Below are positions 46,570-58,167 of a stretch of 64,000 nt of DNA, piece after piece (the stretch's first letter is position 1; each line of letters starts with the position of its first letter). Source of the DNA: Thiomicrorhabdus sp. zzn3 (GTDB taxonomy: Bacteria; Pseudomonadota; Gammaproteobacteria; Thiomicrospirales; Thiomicrospiraceae); NCBI RefSeq assembly GCF_029767755.1, contig NZ_JARUQS010000001.1, forward strand, positions 1,448,501-1,512,500. Reading direction: 5' to 3'. Made by a program: the position numbers and the translations under genes. Under the pieces are notes generated by a model. The model was not told the DNA's origin. It did not search any database and saw only the letters and a program-made list of their open reading frames with translations.

Positions 46570-49500
46570 CTATAACAGCACTTTCTCAATACCGCCCGCT
46601 TCCAACTTCTTCAGGAATTCCGCATTCCATTTCTCGCCATAACGGTTTTTCATCAACTCGACGACGATGTAATCGGTATCCAGACCGGTGTTATCGGCGT
46701 AACGCCCCAGCCCTTGCTGACACGCCGGGCAGGAGGTGAGCAGTTTCACGCTGCCATCCGAAACCTTATCTTTACCGGTCAGATCAATCAGCCCTTTTTT
46801 CAGCTCCTCTTCCTTACGGAAGCGTAACTGATTGGCGATGTCCGGGCGTGCTGTCGCCAAGGTACCCGCTTCGGCACAACAGCGGTCACTGAACTGCACT
46901 TCCGCCTGCAACAGGTCTTTCGCCACCGCGGTGCCATCCATCTGCTTCATGGGGTCGTGACACGGTGCATGGTACAGATATTGTTTTCCGGTTGTGCCTT
47001 CCAAGCCCATGCCTTTTTCAGTGAGGAATTCATGAATATCCATTAAACGGCAACCCGGGAAGATGCGTTCAAACTCGTACTGCGTCAGCTGATCGTAACA
47101 GGTTCCGCACGAGACAATCACCGTCTTGATGTCCAGATAGTTCAGCGTATTGGCCACACGGTGGAACAGAGCGCGGTTTTCCGTGGTAATTTGTGAACTG
47201 ACCTGGGCTTGACCGGCGGCCGCTTGCGGATAACCACAACACAGATAACCCGGCGGCAGAACCGTCTGCACCCCCGCATCGTACAAGGAGGAAATGGTCG
47301 CCAAACCGATATCACTGAACAGACGCTCTGACCCACATCCGGGGAAGTAGAACACCGCTTCTGAATCTTCCGTGGTTTTTTGCGGGTCACGCACAATCGG
47401 CACCTGAGTTTCATCCTCCAAGCCCAAGACATTACGGTAACTCGACTTGTTCGGCCCAGTATTCAGGGGCTTGCGCACAAAGTTCACCACATGCTGCTGT
47501 AATGGTGCCGGCTCTGAGGTACTTGCAGGCAGCGCATTTTTGCGCTCTACCAGGCCTGTCCACTTCGCCACTTTGTGTGCGGCGGTCATTGCCTTGGCCC
47601 CCCAACCGATCATGGTTTTGCGCAACAATTTAATGGTCAGAGGGTTTTTGGTGTTCAAGAAATACAACGCCGCCTTAACCATCAGACTGCTTTTCTTCTG
47701 CCCCATATTGGTCAAAATGGTGCGCATACGGATAGAGACATCACCGAAATCGATGTCCACCGGACACGGTGTCGCGCACTTGTGACAGGTGGTACAGTGA
47801 TCGGCGACATCGTTCATCGCATCAAAGTGATGCAATGAAATCCCGCGACGCGTCTGCTCTTCATACAGAAACGCTTCAATCACCTGCCCGGTCGCCAGAA
47901 TTTTATTACGGGGCGAATACAGCAGGTTGGCGCGCGGAATATGCGTTTGACAGACCGGCTTACACTTACCGCAGCGCAAACAGTCTTTGATATCGTTATT
48001 CAGCGCGTCCAGCTCATTGGCTTCCAGAATTAAAGCTTCTTGCTGTACCAGCTGCAACGACGGGGTGTAAGCCTTTTGCAGCCCGGAACCCGGCATTAAC
48101 TTACCTTTGTTAAAGCGCCCTTCCGGGTCAACCTGGTTCTTATAGCGAACGAAATCCTCAATCTTGTCGGCTTCCAAGTATTGGAATTTGGTAATTCCGA
48201 TTCCGTGCTCCCCGGAAATAACGCCACCCAATTGGTGGGCGATGTCCATAATACGATCCACGACCTTGTCTGCCTGATGGATCATCTCGTAATTATCGGA
48301 ATGCACCGGAATATTGGTATGGATATTTCCGTCACCGGCATGCATATGCAGGGCCACAAACAGGCGTGCATTACGCAGTGCAAAGTGCAACTCTTTGACT
48401 TTTGCCAGAATCGCTTCAAAGTCATGCCCCATAAAGGTTTCTTTAAGGAACGCCAACACTTCTTTACGGTAGGAGATCACCAGTTCACGGCGCAGCAACA
48501 GGTTAATGACCTTGTCGCCCGCACGGATCTTGTCACTGACGCCTTCAGGATAAAGATTCAGATGCGCTTCTGCCGGGTCATCCAAGTGTGCCAACACCGA
48601 AGACCAACGTTGTTTAACTTCGTTCAAATGCGATTTAGTGGTTTCCACCTTGCCCGCAAAATAACTTGCCGGGCCTTTACTGTCCTCAAAGTCGTCAGCC
48701 TGGCTGAACTCTTTAATCGGGCCAGAGAAATATTCGCTCAAACTATCCAGAATCGCCAGTTTGTTCTCGATCGACAATTCAATGTTAATGCGTTCGATCT
48801 CGTTGTTGTAATCATTCAAACGCTCCAGCGGAATGACCACGTCCTCATTGATTTTGAAGGCGTTGGTGTGGGCAGAGATCGCCGCTGTACGAGAGCGGTC
48901 TGACCAGAAACGTTTTCTGGCCTCTTCACTGACGGCAATAAATCCTTCAGCATCACGCTTGTTGGCCAGTTCAACAATTTCGCTACAGGTTTTCGCGACT
49001 TCAAAACCGTTTTCTCCGCACACATCGGCCAATAGAATCATCTTTGGCAAGCCTTTACGGTTAGCTTTGGTGTTGTACTTCACCGCACGGATATAGCGCT
49101 CGTCCAAGTGCTCCAACCCAGCCAGCAAAATACCTTGCTGTTTTTTCTGCTCAATGTATTCGGTAATTTCAACGATGGCCGGTACGGCAAGACTCAAATC
49201 GGTACCAAAAAACTCCAGACAGACGGTACGTGTATGGCTTGGCATACGGTGCACGACAAAACGTGCAGAAGTAATAATGCCATCGCACCCTTCTTTCTGT
49301 ACTCCAGGCAACCCGCTTAAGAACTTATCGGTCACATCTTTCCCCAACCCGGCCTTGCGGAAAGCCGATCCAGGCATCTGCAGGCGTTGCGGCTCGCCAA
49401 TCGGCGTAGTACCATCGGTCTGATAACGGCGCAGCTCAAACTCTACGGTTTTTTGGTCCTGTAACTTGCCCAGATTATGGTTGATACGGTGTACTTCCAT

Positions 49501-50430
49501 CCAGGTTGCATCCGGCATCACCATCTTCCAAGAAGCCAAATTGTCCAGAGTGGTGCCCCACAAGACCGCTTTTTTTCCTCCGGCATTCATCGCGATATTC
49601 CCGCCGATGCAGGAAGCATCTTGCGAGGTCGGATCCACCGCAAATACATAACCAAACGCTTCCGCCTGCTCCGAAACGCGACGGGTCACCACTCCGGCAC
49701 CGGTCTGAATCGTTGGCACTTTACCGATGCCCGGCAATTCAACCTGTTCAACCAAACCGAGGTATTCCAATTTCTCAGTGTTGATGACCACCGAATCAGG
49801 ATGGAGAGGAATCGCCCCACCGGTATAACCGGTTCCGCCGCCCCGCGGAATCATGGTCAGACCCAGTTCGATACAAGCCTGAACAATATACGCAACCTCA
49901 TCCTCCGTATCTGGAGACACCACCACCAAAGGCAGTTCAACCCGCCAGTCGGTGGCGTCAGTGGCATGAGACACACGCGCTAAACCACCGAAATCAATAT
50001 TATCGTTACGGGTAAACTTGGAAAGTTTTTTACGCACCTGCTGGCGTAATTGAATCTGCTTTGGAAACCAAGCGCTAAAGTCGTTCACCGCTTCGCGGAT
50101 GGACAACAATAACGCTTCGGCGAGTTTGTTGCCGTCTAAACGCTTTTCAACCTGCTTCAAGCGGTGTTGCAACGCATCAATCAATGCATCACGACGCTTT
50201 GGATTTTCAATCAGATCATCTTGAATATAAGGATTGCGAGTGACGACCCACATATCCCCAAGGACTTCAAACAGCATGCGGGCAGAACGCCCGGTATTAC
50301 GGCAATCGCGCAGGGATTCAATCGTTTTCCAACCCGACTCTCCCAAAAAGCGCAATACAATTTCCTTGTCAGAAAAAGAGGTGTAATTGTATGGGATTTC
50401 ACGAATTCGCTTTGCCGGATTAGGACTCAT
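46570..50430 (-). CDS. Giant FAD-linked oxidase with Fe-S and CCG domains (DUF3683-type)
   Basis: 1286 residues from the ATG at 50430. Order: an N-terminal helical region (residues 1-130, DUF3683-like), an FAD_binding_4 domain ([17 protein letters not shown]), the FAD-linked oxidase C-terminal domain ([29 protein letters not shown]), a two-cluster 4Fe-4S domain ([23 protein letters not shown]) and two CCG domains (CGYLCCG-type and CAEAG). The layout resembles glycolate oxidase or D-lactate dehydrogenase subunits fused in one chain. It likely oxidises a 2-hydroxy acid and feeds the respiratory chain; the substrate is not known. Long proteins of this kind occur across beta- and gammaproteobacteria. 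Confidence 0.85.
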   Translation of the reverse strand: MSPNPAKRIREIPYNYTSFSDKEIVLRFLGESGWKTIESLRDCRNTGRSARMLFEVLGDMWVVTRNPYIQDDLIENPKRRDALIDALQHRLKQVEKRLDGNKLAEALLLSIREAVNDFSAWFPKQIQLRQQVRKKLSKFTRNDNIDFGGLARVSHATDATDWRVELPLVVVSPDTEDEVAYIVQACIELGLTMIPRGGGTGYTGGAIPLHPDSVVINTEKLEYLGLVEQVELPGIGKVPTIQTGAGVVTRRVSEQAEAFGYVFAVDPTSQDASCIGGNIAMNAGGKKAVLWGTTLDNLASWKMVMPDATWMEVHRINHNLGKLQDQKTVEFELRRYQTDGTTPIGEPQRLQMPGSAFRKAGLGKDVTDKFLSGLPGVQKEGCDGIITSARFVVHRMPSHTRTVCLEFFGTDLSLAVPAIVEITEYIEQKKQQGILLAGLEHLDERYIRAVKYNTKANRKGLPKMILLADVCGENGFEVAKTCSEIVELANKRDAEGFIAVSEEARKRFWSDRSRTAAISAHTNAFKINEDVVIPLERLNDYNNEIERINIELSIENKLAILDSLSEYFSGPIKEFSQADDFEDSKGPASYFAGKVETTKSHLNEVKQRWSSVLAHLDDPAEAHLNLYPEGVSDKIRAGDKVINLLLRRELVISYRKEVLAFLKETFMGHDFEAILAKVKELHFALRNARLFVALHMHAGDGNIHTNIPVHSDNYEMIHQADKVVDRIMDIAHQLGGVISGEHGIGITKFQYLEADKIEDFVRYKNQVDPEGRFNKGKLMPGSGLQKAYTPSLQLVQQEALILEANELDALNNDIKDCLRCGKCKPVCQTHIPRANLLYSPRNKILATGQVIEAFLYEEQTRRGISLHHFDAMNDVADHCTTCHKCATPCPVDIDFGDVSIRMRTILTNMGQKKSSLMVKAALYFLNTKNPLTIKLLRKTMIGWGAKAMTAAHKVAKWTGLVERKNALPASTSEPAPLQQHVVNFVRKPLNTGPNKSSYRNVLGLEDETQVPIVRDPQKTTEDSEAVFYFPGCGSERLFSDIGLATISSLYDAGVQTVLPPGYLCCGYPQAAAGQAQVSSQITTENRALFHRVANTLNYLDIKTVIVSCGTCYDQLTQYEFERIFPGCRLMDIHEFLTEKGMGLEGTTGKQYLYHAPCHDPMKQMDGTAVAKDLLQAEVQFSDRCCAEAGTLATARPDIANQLRFRKEEELKKGLIDLTGKDKVSDGSVKLLTSCPACQQGLGRYADNTGLDTDYIVVELMKNRYGEKWNAEFLKKLEAGGIEKVLL

Positions 50431-50541
50431 GCTTGCTTCAACTCTCAAATAATATCGGAAAGAATCTTAAGGCAGACAGGCCTGCCCAGTCTGTTTTAGA
50501 AATTTCTTTAATGGAAGGTTTGAAGCTTCCATTCAGTTTGC

Positions 50542-51963
50542 TTAAGTACGACGCTTTGGCGGGCGCTTTTTCTTTTTCACCGGAGCGGGACCTGCATCCT
50601 GCTTGCGAATACGATGCGCCATCTTGTTTTTACGGCCTTCAAACGGGTTACTGGTGACCTTGTACTCCACGGTCACCGGCGTGCCTACCCATTTAAATGC
50701 TTTACGAAATACATTGATCAGATATTTCGTATAGGCCTGTGGCAGTTTGTCGACCTGAGTACCATGAATAATCACCCGCGGTGGGTTCAACCCACCCAGG
50801 TGAGCGTAACGCAGTTTGACACGGCGCCCACCGATTAATGGTGGCTGATGCTCCAATACCGCTTGTTCCAGCACGCGGTTCAAATCCGCAGTGGACACCC
50901 GCTTCATCGCCGCCTGATATACCGCATTCACGGTTTTGAACAGATCGCCGACACCGGTTCCATGCAGCGCGGAGATCAAATGTTGTTTCGCATATTCAAC
51001 AAACTGCAAGCGGTAACTCAATTCATGGCGTACTTTCTGACGCTGATCACTGTCAAGGTTATCCCATTTATTAATCGCTAAAACCAGTCCGCGACCGGAT
51101 TCAATAGCCAGCCCCAACAGGGTTAAATCCTGATCCGTCAGCCCTTCTGATCCGTCAACCACCAGAATGACGACATGGGAATCTTCCATCGCCTCTATGG
51201 CTTTGACGATACTGAACTTCTCGATCTTTTCAGAAATGTTTTTGCGTCGTCTCACCCCGGCCGTATCGATCAACGTATATTCCTGACCATCACGCTCAAA
51301 GGGAACATAAATACTGTCTCGCGTGGTACCCGGCATATCAAAAGCCACCACACGCTGCTCGCCGATCATACGGTTAATCAAGGTGGATTTACCGACATTT
51401 GGGCGACCAATAACCGCAACACGGATTCCTGGGTGGTCATCCAGTTCCAAATCAGAAGCCGCCTCCTTCTCCGGAATTTGATCTAAAACATGGTTAATGC
51501 ACTGCGCCACATTGTCGCCGTGGGCCGAAGAGATCGCCATCGGCTCACCAAGGCCCAATTGATAGAATTCGGACTTGGCCATCTCTTGGTCATAACCCTC
51601 GGTCTTATTCACCAAAAGCTGCACCGTTTTATCAAATTGGCGCACGTAATTGGCAATGACTTCATCACCATGGGTTAACCCCTGACGCCCATCAACCAGA
51701 AACAAAACGGCATCGGCCTCTTCCAGTGCCGCTTCAACCTGACCAGCCATCAATGGATCCACCCCTTCGGTTTCACCACTCAAGCCACCGGTATCCACAA
51801 CGATATAGTCTGAATGTCCGACTCGACCGGTGCCATATTGTCGATCACGCGTTAAGCCCGGATAATCAGCAACAATCGCATCTCGCGTACGCGTCAAGCG
51901 GTTAAACAAAGTCGATTTACCGACATTAGGGCGACCGACTAAAGCAATGACCGGTTTACTCAT
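50542..51963 (-). CDS. der: Ribosome-assembly GTPase Der (EngA)
   Basis: 473 residues with two tandem GTPase domains (G1 GRPNVGKST in both), G3 motifs DTGGL and DTAGV, and a C-terminal KH-like domain ending in a very basic tail (KKKKRPPKRRT). Needed for 50S assembly. It overlaps bamB by 4 bases in the conserved bamB-der pair. Confidence 0.98.
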   Translation of the reverse strand: MSKPVIALVGRPNVGKSTLFNRLTRTRDAIVADYPGLTRDRQYGTGRVGHSDYIVVDTGGLSGETEGVDPLMAGQVEAALEEADAVLFLVDGRQGLTHGDEVIANYVRQFDKTVQLLVNKTEGYDQEMAKSEFYQLGLGEPMAISSAHGDNVAQCINHVLDQIPEKEAASDLELDDHPGIRVAVIGRPNVGKSTLINRMIGEQRVVAFDMPGTTRDSIYVPFERDGQEYTLIDTAGVRRRKNISEKIEKFSIVKAIEAMEDSHVVILVVDGSEGLTDQDLTLLGLAIESGRGLVLAINKWDNLDSDQRQKVRHELSYRLQFVEYAKQHLISALHGTGVGDLFKTVNAVYQAAMKRVSTADLNRVLEQAVLEHQPPLIGGRRVKLRYAHLGGLNPPRVIIHGTQVDKLPQAYTKYLINVFRKAFKWVGTPVTVEYKVTSNPFEGRKNKMAHRIRKQDAGPAPVKKKKRPPKRRT

Positions 51964-53195
51964 TCTTGGCCTCTCTTAACACCAGAATCCGTGAGCGCAT
52001 ATTTGTCCACCAGATCGGAAGGCATCACATGATAACTGTTTACCCCACCCTTATTATCCAGCAGATATAGAGTGTCATCCTGTGCCAAGGCATCCAAAAC
52101 GATATTTTCATCGCCAAAGTCATTACTGTGCTTAGCTCTCGCCACTATCGTACCGTGGGTTTTATTTAGCCAATGTAAATAGCCGTAACCATCTATGGCT
52201 AACAACTTATCTTGGTAAAAGATCAAATCGGCCAGATTTCGATATTTCAACCCGACCTGACTCCATAATTTGGTACCGTTAGACAGATCAAAAGCATGCA
52301 GAACATCATCTTCATCCACCACGTAAATGGCCTGATCGTCTGCAACAAAATCACGGTAACCCGATACATCTTGAGCAAAATACAGATTACCATTTTCAAG
52401 ATTTAACGCCGCCAACTTGCCTTGATAACCCAGTGCAATCAAGCGATCATTCTTCAACACCAGCGCGGCTTGAACGTCCACCATTCTCTCCAAATCGGTA
52501 CGCCCGCTTGGAATTGCGATACGGCTTTCCCACAAAGACACCCCCGACTCAGCTGAAATCGCTTCAATTTTACCGGTTTCCCAGCCAACATAGAGCACGC
52601 CTCGATCATATAAAACTGGAGCAGAACCTCTGAGCGAAAGGTTTGGAATCTGGTGCTCGGTCACCCAGACCACTTGACCGTTGGTTGCATCCAATGCATA
52701 CAAGTGTCCGTCGACGGTACGGGTAAAAAGCTTCTGCCTAGCAAACACAGGGCGACTTAAGACTTCACTGGAGAGTTGTGTTTGCCACAAAACCTCACCA
52801 CGGTCAGCCGACAGTGCAACCACTTTTCCTTTCGCCGTACCGACAACGAGCTGCCCATCAAAATAGGTTGGACCGGACACCACCTTTTCATCAAAACGAC
52901 TTTGCCAGATGACTTGATCAGTCCAACGGCTCTGATTGGCTTTTTTAAATGCAGAGATGAGCCCCTGCGCATCCGCCGTAAAGACAGCCTTTTGATCCTG
53001 AGCAAACGCCAATCCATTGCCTGCGTAGTTTGGCATCGCATTGAGCTGAACCTGCCAGTTTCGCTCGATCGTTAAGGTTGAATTGAGCGTTTCAAGCTGG
53101 GTCGGTACTCTGACCACATTGGATGAAGAACAGGCGCTCATCAAGGCTGCCGCCAATGCCATCGCTGTCCACTTAATCACACCTAACCTGTTCAA
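51960..53195 (-). CDS. bamB: Outer-membrane assembly lipoprotein BamB
   Basis: 411 residues. Signal peptide with lipobox LMSAC, then an eight-bladed PQQ-type propeller (repeated LDATNGQVVW, ISAESGVSLW, FDLSNGTKLW patterns). Part of the BAM complex inserting outer-membrane proteins. Lies between yfgM and der. Confidence 0.96.
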   Translation of the reverse strand: MNRLGVIKWTAMALAAALMSACSSSNVVRVPTQLETLNSTLTIERNWQVQLNAMPNYAGNGLAFAQDQKAVFTADAQGLISAFKKANQSRWTDQVIWQSRFDEKVVSGPTYFDGQLVVGTAKGKVVALSADRGEVLWQTQLSSEVLSRPVFARQKLFTRTVDGHLYALDATNGQVVWVTEHQIPNLSLRGSAPVLYDRGVLYVGWETGKIEAISAESGVSLWESRIAIPSGRTDLERMVDVQAALVLKNDRLIALGYQGKLAALNLENGNLYFAQDVSGYRDFVADDQAIYVVDEDDVLHAFDLSNGTKLWSQVGLKYRNLADLIFYQDKLLAIDGYGYLHWLNKTHGTIVARAKHSNDFGDENIVLDALAQDDTLYLLDNKGGVNSYHVMPSDLVDKYALTDSGVKRGQE

Positions 53196-53240
53196 TGGAA
53201 AATATCCTATTTAACTGTTGTAACGTTTAATCTTGCGCTA

Positions 53241-53882
53241 TCAGGCAGCCAGATCGTCTAACTGAATCTGAGCAATGCCTTTTAGCGTTTTAGAAGCATC
53301 CATATTCTCAACCACCTTAGCAAAAGATTGTCGAGCAGCGTCTTTATCTTCTTGACCAAGTGCAATCAAGCCACTGACATAGTCAAAATTCGCCTTCTCT
53401 GCCGCAGGCAACTGATTACTCGAGATTGAAGTCAGCATTTCTTGCGCTTGAGAATACTCTTTTTGATCGGCCAACAAACGGGCTAAACGCAAAGTCGCCA
53501 CTTGCTTTAGTGCTGCATCAGCGCCATTCACACGCACCCATTCAAGGTGGTGTTTCGCCTCCCCGACATCCCCTTTATCCAAACTGAATTTGGCCAACAG
53601 GAGTGCCGCACCTGAAGCATATGGGCTTTCAGGCTGTTCCTGTATTAACTTCAGCCCTTCGCGCGATACTTCGCCGAATGTACCCTGTTGCATATTGGCT
53701 TGCAAGATTTCAAAGATCGCGGATGCATTCGTCGCTTTAACGGCTTGCTGATGATTCCAATAGCGCCAGCCGCTAATGGCTACCACTACGACTAGAATCA
53801 GGGTTAACAGCTGAGTTCCGTTCTTTTTCCACCAGCTTTTAATCGCTTCAATTTGTTCTTCTTCCGTTTCATAACGACTCAT
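53241..53882 (-). CDS. yfgM: YfgM-type membrane-anchored TPR protein
   Basis: 213 residues. A cytosolic N-terminus (YETEEEQIEAIKSWWKKNG), one membrane helix (LLTLILVVVVAISGWRYW) and a periplasmic TPR-like helical domain. In E. coli YfgM works beside the SecYEG/PpiD translocon and affects stress signalling. Position between hisS and bamB is the conserved one. Confidence 0.95.
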   Translation of the reverse strand: MSRYETEEEQIEAIKSWWKKNGTQLLTLILVVVVAISGWRYWNHQQAVKATNASAIFEILQANMQQGTFGEVSREGLKLIQEQPESPYASGAALLLAKFSLDKGDVGEAKHHLEWVRVNGADAALKQVATLRLARLLADQKEYSQAQEMLTSISSNQLPAAEKANFDYVSGLIALGQEDKDAARQSFAKVVENMDASKTLKGIAQIQLDDLAA

Positions 53883-53926
53883 AATCTACATCCCTAAAGA
53901 AGTTTGGATAATGTTAAATGCTAACT

Positions 53927-55198
53927 TTAGTTTAAACACAGCTTAAGGTGCTCAGTTAAGGCATCCCAACTCACGGTTATTTGCTCGCCCTGTTCACGCA
54001 GGGGTTTAAGAGCAACCACTTGTTCCTCCACCTCTTGATCACCCAGTACAACGGCATAGCGCGCGCCGGACTTATCCGCCTTTTTAAACTGGCTCTTAAA
54101 GCTTCCACCACCACAATTCATCTGCACATTCAGATGCGGTAGATCATCACGGATTTTTTCAGCAATGATCAAGCCTGGACGCTCAGCTTCTTTACCCGCC
54201 AAGACAACATAAATGTCCGGCACGGCGTGCGCCGGAACCAATTGCTTATCAACCAGAAGTGCCGTCAGACGCTCAATTCCCATCGCAAACCCTACCGCAG
54301 GTGTCGGTTTGCCGCCTATTTGTTCAACCAAGCCATCATAGCGCCCACCGGCACATACCGTTCCTTGAGCACCTAATTCATCCGTTACCCACTCGAACAC
54401 GGTACGGTTGTAGTAATCCAGCCCTCGAACCAAATTTGGGTTCACAACATAATCGATTCCCAAATCATCCAGGTAGCGCTTTAAATCTTCAAAGTGGGCC
54501 AAAGAGACTTCGTCCAGATGATCGATCAATTTAGGAGCCCCTTCAACCACGGATTTCATATCTGGATTTTTGCTGTCAAGGATGCGCAGCGGGTTCGACT
54601 CCAAACGGCGTAAACTGTCTTCATCCAGCTCAGACTTATGCTGGTTGAGATATTCCACCAGAGTTTCACGATAAGCCGCGCGGGCCTCTTGGCTACCTAA
54701 AGAGTTCAACTGCAGCTCAAGATTTTCCAGTCCCAGTTTTTCCCACAAGCGTGCCGTCAAGGCAATGAGCTCTGCATCGATATCCGCTTCGGAAAGACCG
54801 AATACTTCCACACCAAATTGATGAAACTGACGATAACGTCCTTTCTGTGGTCGCTCATAACGGAACATGGGACCGCTGTAATAGAGCTTTTGAATTTGAT
54901 TATGGATCAAACCGTTTTGAATGACAGCACGCACGCACCCAGCCGTCCCTTCTGGTCGCAAGGTCAAACTGTCACCATTACGGTCATCGAAGGTATACAT
55001 CTCTTTTTCAACAATGTCGGTTACTTCACCGATTGAACGCGCAAACAGTTCGGTTTTTTCCACAATAGGAAGACGAATCGATTGATATCCGTACTGTTTT
55101 AATGTTTCTTGAGCCTGTTCAAGAAGGTAATCAAACGCCTCTACTTCAGTTCCATAAAGGTCGTTTATACCGCGAATTGCGGAAATCTGTTTTCCCAT
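53927..55198 (-). CDS. hisS: Histidyl-tRNA synthetase
   Basis: 423 residues. Class II motif 2 ([18 protein letters not shown]), the His-specific A motif ([13 protein letters not shown]) and motif 3 (GFAMGIERL), then the anticodon domain. Start [15 protein letters not shown] is standard. Lies 47 bases after the rodZ-like gene. Confidence 0.98.
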   Translation of the reverse strand: MGKQISAIRGINDLYGTEVEAFDYLLEQAQETLKQYGYQSIRLPIVEKTELFARSIGEVTDIVEKEMYTFDDRNGDSLTLRPEGTAGCVRAVIQNGLIHNQIQKLYYSGPMFRYERPQKGRYRQFHQFGVEVFGLSEADIDAELIALTARLWEKLGLENLELQLNSLGSQEARAAYRETLVEYLNQHKSELDEDSLRRLESNPLRILDSKNPDMKSVVEGAPKLIDHLDEVSLAHFEDLKRYLDDLGIDYVVNPNLVRGLDYYNRTVFEWVTDELGAQGTVCAGGRYDGLVEQIGGKPTPAVGFAMGIERLTALLVDKQLVPAHAVPDIYVVLAGKEAERPGLIIAEKIRDDLPHLNVQMNCGGGSFKSQFKKADKSGARYAVVLGDQEVEEQVVALKPLREQGEQITVSWDALTEHLKLCLN

Positions 55199-55244
55199 AC
55201 GTTTTTTTAAACTCTTTAATAATCTATTGTCTGTTATTTGTTAA

Positions 55245-55646
55245 TTAGGCCAGATAATCCAACAAGAACCAAACCAGGGCCCCTCCTAGGACAATCAATA
55301 AAACCCAAACAACGAAACGGCCAAAACTGCCTCTAATCAAAGGTTTGGGTGCTGGGTACTGAAAACGCTGCATCGACTTAAGTTCACTTCCCGCAGACGA
55401 AACCGCATCCAGGTAAGATTCCACAACGGCTTCATCAACATCCAACAGCTGCGCATAGTTTCTTAAGTAACCTCGTTCAAAAGGCCCCATGGTCGCAAGA
55501 TCACAAGAGGCCTGCTCAAATTGTTGCAGTTGTGCCTCGGAAAGATTCAGCTTCTTTGCCGCCTCTTTGATGGTGAGCTTTTGCGACTTTCGCGCATCAC
55601 TCAGCAGTTGGTTCAATGGAGTTTCGGCATTCGGCTGTTCTGTCAT
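55245..55646 (-). CDS. rodZ: Short RodZ-like protein (HTH plus membrane helix, no periplasmic domain)
   Basis: 133 residues against about 330 for E. coli RodZ. The Xre-type helix-turn-helix that binds MreB is present (LLSDARKSQKLTIKEAAKKL, YLRNYAQLLDVDEAVVESYL), and a single membrane helix (FVVWVLLIVLGGALVWFLL) is the C-terminus; the periplasmic beta domain is missing. The stop is clean, so this looks like a natural short form rather than a broken gene. Position between rlmN and hisS is the normal rodZ place, where ispG often follows; ispG is absent here. Confidence 0.82.
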   Translation of the reverse strand: MTEQPNAETPLNQLLSDARKSQKLTIKEAAKKLNLSEAQLQQFEQASCDLATMGPFERGYLRNYAQLLDVDEAVVESYLDAVSSAGSELKSMQRFQYPAPKPLIRGSFGRFVVWVLLIVLGGALVWFLLDYLA

Positions 55647-55663
55647 TCCTTTGATCCTTTGCG

Positions 55664-56797
55664 TTACTCGTTGAGTGCTCTACCCTCAAACTCCACCCGA
55701 TGCAGAGTTCGTTTGGTTCTGTCTTTTACCCGTCCCGCAAGCTGTCCACACGCCGCATCAATATCATCGCCTCGCGTTTTCCGGACAGTGCAGTTCAAGC
55801 CTGCGTCCATCAACTTCTGCTGAAACCGGTGAATGGCATTATTTGATGAGCGTTTATAGTCGGTATTCGGAAACGGGTTAAATGGAATCAAGTTAATCTT
55901 GCAAGGCAACCCCTTGAGTAACTTGATCAACTGCTCTGCATGCTCAGGCAAATCATTAATCTTATCCAGCATGACATACTCAACCGTCACATGCTTTTTA
56001 CTATGCCCGCCCTCTACAAAACGATGTAAAGCCGGAAGCAACTCTTCCAACGGATACTTCTGGTTAATTGGCACTAAAATATCACGCAACGGATTATTGG
56101 GCGCGTGCAACGAAATCGCCAAACTGACATCGACCTCTTCCTTGATCTTATCAATCGCAGGAACAACACCGGCCGTACTGATCGTTACCCGCCGTTTGGA
56201 CAGGCCGTAGGCATAGTCATCCATTAAGATGCGAGCCACCGGGAATACATGGGTAACATTCAACAACGGCTCTCCCATCCCCATAAACACCACATTTGAA
56301 ATACGGCGTTCTTCTTTCGGCTTACACCCCAAAGCTTTATTAGCGACCCACATCTGGGCGATGATCTCCCAATTCTCCAAGTTGCGGTTAAACCCCTGCT
56401 GACCTGTCGAACAAAAGCTGCATTCCAGGGCACAGCCAACTTGAGAGGAGATGCATAAAGTTCCTCGATTTTTTTCCGGGATAAAAACGGTTTCAATCGA
56501 GTTATGATGATCTACTTCCAGCAACCACTTGATGGTTCCATCATCGGAGTGCTGTTCAGCAATAATCTTGGGGGTACGTACCTGAGCAACCGCTTTAAGC
56601 TTTTCGCGCAAGGCTTTGCTTAGGTTGGTCATTTCATCAAAATCGCTCACGCCATGCTGGTGAATCCACTTCATCACCTGAGAAGCACGAAAAGGCTTCT
56701 CTCCAATCTCCTTGAAGAAAGCCTCCATAGCGGTTCGATCCATGCCGAGTAGATCGACTTTGTCTGTCACTTCTGTTACCAACTTTGAGTCACCCAA
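55664..56797 (-). CDS. rlmN: 23S rRNA/tRNA adenine-C2 methyltransferase RlmN
   Basis: 377 residues. Radical-SAM motif [11 protein letters not shown], the methyl-carrying Cys near the C-terminus ([15 protein letters not shown]) and a helical N-terminal domain. It methylates A2503 of 23S rRNA and A37 of some tRNAs. The TTG at 56797 immediately follows the ndk stop (TAATTG). The alignment with other RlmN N-termini supports this start or one a few residues later. Confidence 0.96.
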   Translation of the reverse strand: MGDSKLVTEVTDKVDLLGMDRTAMEAFFKEIGEKPFRASQVMKWIHQHGVSDFDEMTNLSKALREKLKAVAQVRTPKIIAEQHSDDGTIKWLLEVDHHNSIETVFIPEKNRGTLCISSQVGCALECSFCSTGQQGFNRNLENWEIIAQMWVANKALGCKPKEERRISNVVFMGMGEPLLNVTHVFPVARILMDDYAYGLSKRRVTISTAGVVPAIDKIKEEVDVSLAISLHAPNNPLRDILVPINQKYPLEELLPALHRFVEGGHSKKHVTVEYVMLDKINDLPEHAEQLIKLLKGLPCKINLIPFNPFPNTDYKRSSNNAIHRFQQKLMDAGLNCTVRKTRGDDIDAACGQLAGRVKDRTKRTLHRVEFEGRALNE

Positions 56798-57223
56798 TTA
56801 TTCACCGCGCGGGCACAATTCAATTTGACTGAAAAAATAGGAAATCTCTCTGGCCGCACTTTCGATCGAATCCGAACCGTGAACAGAATTTTCACGCACG
56901 CTCAAAGCATAATCGGCCCGAATCGTTCCCGGAGCCGCTTTTTGCGGATCAGTCACCCCCATCACTTCACGATTTTTAACAATGGCGTTATCACCTTCAA
57001 GTACCTGTACAATAGAAGGCCCGGAAATCATATATTCAATTAGCGGTTCATAAAAATCACGCCCTTCATGCTCAGCGTAAAACCCTTCTGCCTGCTCACG
57101 TGTCATTTGGATCATTTTGCAAGCGACGACGCGCAATCCATTTTCTTCCATACGCGCCAGGATTGCTCCAACCAGATTTCTTTTTACCGCATCTGGTTTA
57201 ATAATCGAAAAAGTCCGTTCCAT
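56798..57223 (-). CDS. ndk: Nucleoside diphosphate kinase
   Basis: 141 residues. [10 protein letters not shown] at the N-terminus and the catalytic His in NSVHGSDS. Balances NTP and dNTP pools. The ndk-rlmN order is conserved in gammaproteobacteria. A terminator separates it from the iscA gene upstream, so it probably has its own promoter in 57224-57280. Confidence 0.98.
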   Translation of the reverse strand: MERTFSIIKPDAVKRNLVGAILARMEENGLRVVACKMIQMTREQAEGFYAEHEGRDFYEPLIEYMISGPSIVQVLEGDNAIVKNREVMGVTDPQKAAPGTIRADYALSVRENSVHGSDSIESAAREISYFFSQIELCPRGE

Positions 57224-57280
57224 TCTTTTTTCCTAAAAAATCAGTGGCATTATTCTAACAAATTATTCACTGATACGGCA

Positions 57281-57312
57281 TAAAAACAAAAACCCCGGCG
57301 GCTTGCCAGGGT
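57281..57312 (-). terminator. Terminator of the cysE-iscR-iscA unit
   Basis: On the minus strand AACCCTGGC pairs with GCCGGGGTT (one G-U) and is followed by TTTGTTTTTA. Confidence 0.8.
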
Positions 57313-57354
57313 TCCATCGAATAAGGCGTTCAACAAGGAGAATATCGGGAAAAT

Positions 57355-57681
57355 TTAAACTGTAAATGACTCTCCGCACCCACAGCTTTCTTTCACATTC
57401 GGATTTCGGAAATCAAACCCTTCGTTAAGCAGGCTTTCTTTAACGTAATCAATCTCCATACCATCAATATTGGGTAAACTTTTAGGATCAACGACCACTT
57501 TCACGCCAAAGGATTCAAACACAGCATCCTCATCTTGGATTTCATCCGCATAATCCACGACATAGGAAAAACCTGCACAACCACTCACCTTGGTCGACAC
57601 TCTCAAGCCAACCCCCGAACCTCGCTTGGCAATCATTGTTTTAACCCGCTGAGCAGCGGCCTCTGTTAGGGTAACAGCCAT
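57355..57681 (-). CDS. iscA: A-type Fe-S cluster carrier IscA
   Basis: 108 residues, the HesB/IscA fold. The three cluster-binding Cys are in KVSGCAGF and ESCGCGESF near the C-terminus. It passes Fe-S clusters to target apoproteins. It follows iscR by 15 bases, without iscS, iscU, hscBA or fdx between or after, so the ISC set is split in this genome (or this is an ErpA-like carrier). Confidence 0.93.
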   Translation of the reverse strand: MAVTLTEAAAQRVKTMIAKRGSGVGLRVSTKVSGCAGFSYVVDYADEIQDEDAVFESFGVKVVVDPKSLPNIDGMEIDYVKESLLNEGFDFRNPNVKESCGCGESFTV

Positions 57682-57696
57682 ATATTCTCCCTAAAT

Positions 57697-58128
57697 CTAC
57701 CCAAACTTAATCTCTTTGAGATTATTTACTTTTTTATCCATCAAAGACTGCAGTGTAATGCCTTTCAAAAAGGAGTCAATCAACATACTCAAATCACTCC
57801 ATAATTCATGAGACAGGCACTGCTCACCCCCATGACAATTCGCTTTACCGCCACACTTTCTTGCATCAATAATTTCATCCACTGCATGAATGATATCACT
57901 GATCGAAATCTCATCTGCAGGGCGACTTAGCCTATAACCGCCGCCAGGGCCTCGTGCGCTAGAAACGAGGTCTGCCTTTTTCAGCTTTGCGAACAACTGC
58001 TCCAAATAAGAGAGCGAAATACCTTGTCGCTCGGAAATAAGAGAAAGGGTAATTGGCCCCGTCCCCTGATTTAAAGCAATATCAATCATGGCCGTAACGG
58101 CATAGCGTCCTTTCGATGTCAGCTTCAT
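57697..58128 (-). CDS. iscR: Fe-S cluster-sensing regulator IscR
   Basis: 143 residues from the ATG at 58128 (MKLTSKGRYAVTAM), the conserved start, with AGGAA upstream; 20 further upstream residues are not conserved. Rrf2-family winged helix with the cluster-binding C-x5-C-x5-C (CGGKANCHGGEQC). It binds [2Fe-2S] and represses its own operon. A candidate type-1 site lies upstream. Confidence 0.96.
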   Translation of the reverse strand: MKLTSKGRYAVTAMIDIALNQGTGPITLSLISERQGISLSYLEQLFAKLKKADLVSSARGPGGGYRLSRPADEISISDIIHAVDEIIDARKCGGKANCHGGEQCLSHELWSDLSMLIDSFLKGITLQSLMDKKVNNLKEIKFG

Positions 58129-58167
58129 TCTATTTCCTGATCTAAACGAATATAAACCAAGTATATG

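Noticed and set aside
48181..48903. 240-residue plus-strand frame opposite the giant oxidoreductase
   Set aside because: Shadow of conserved FAD-domain codons; no ribosome site or family pattern.
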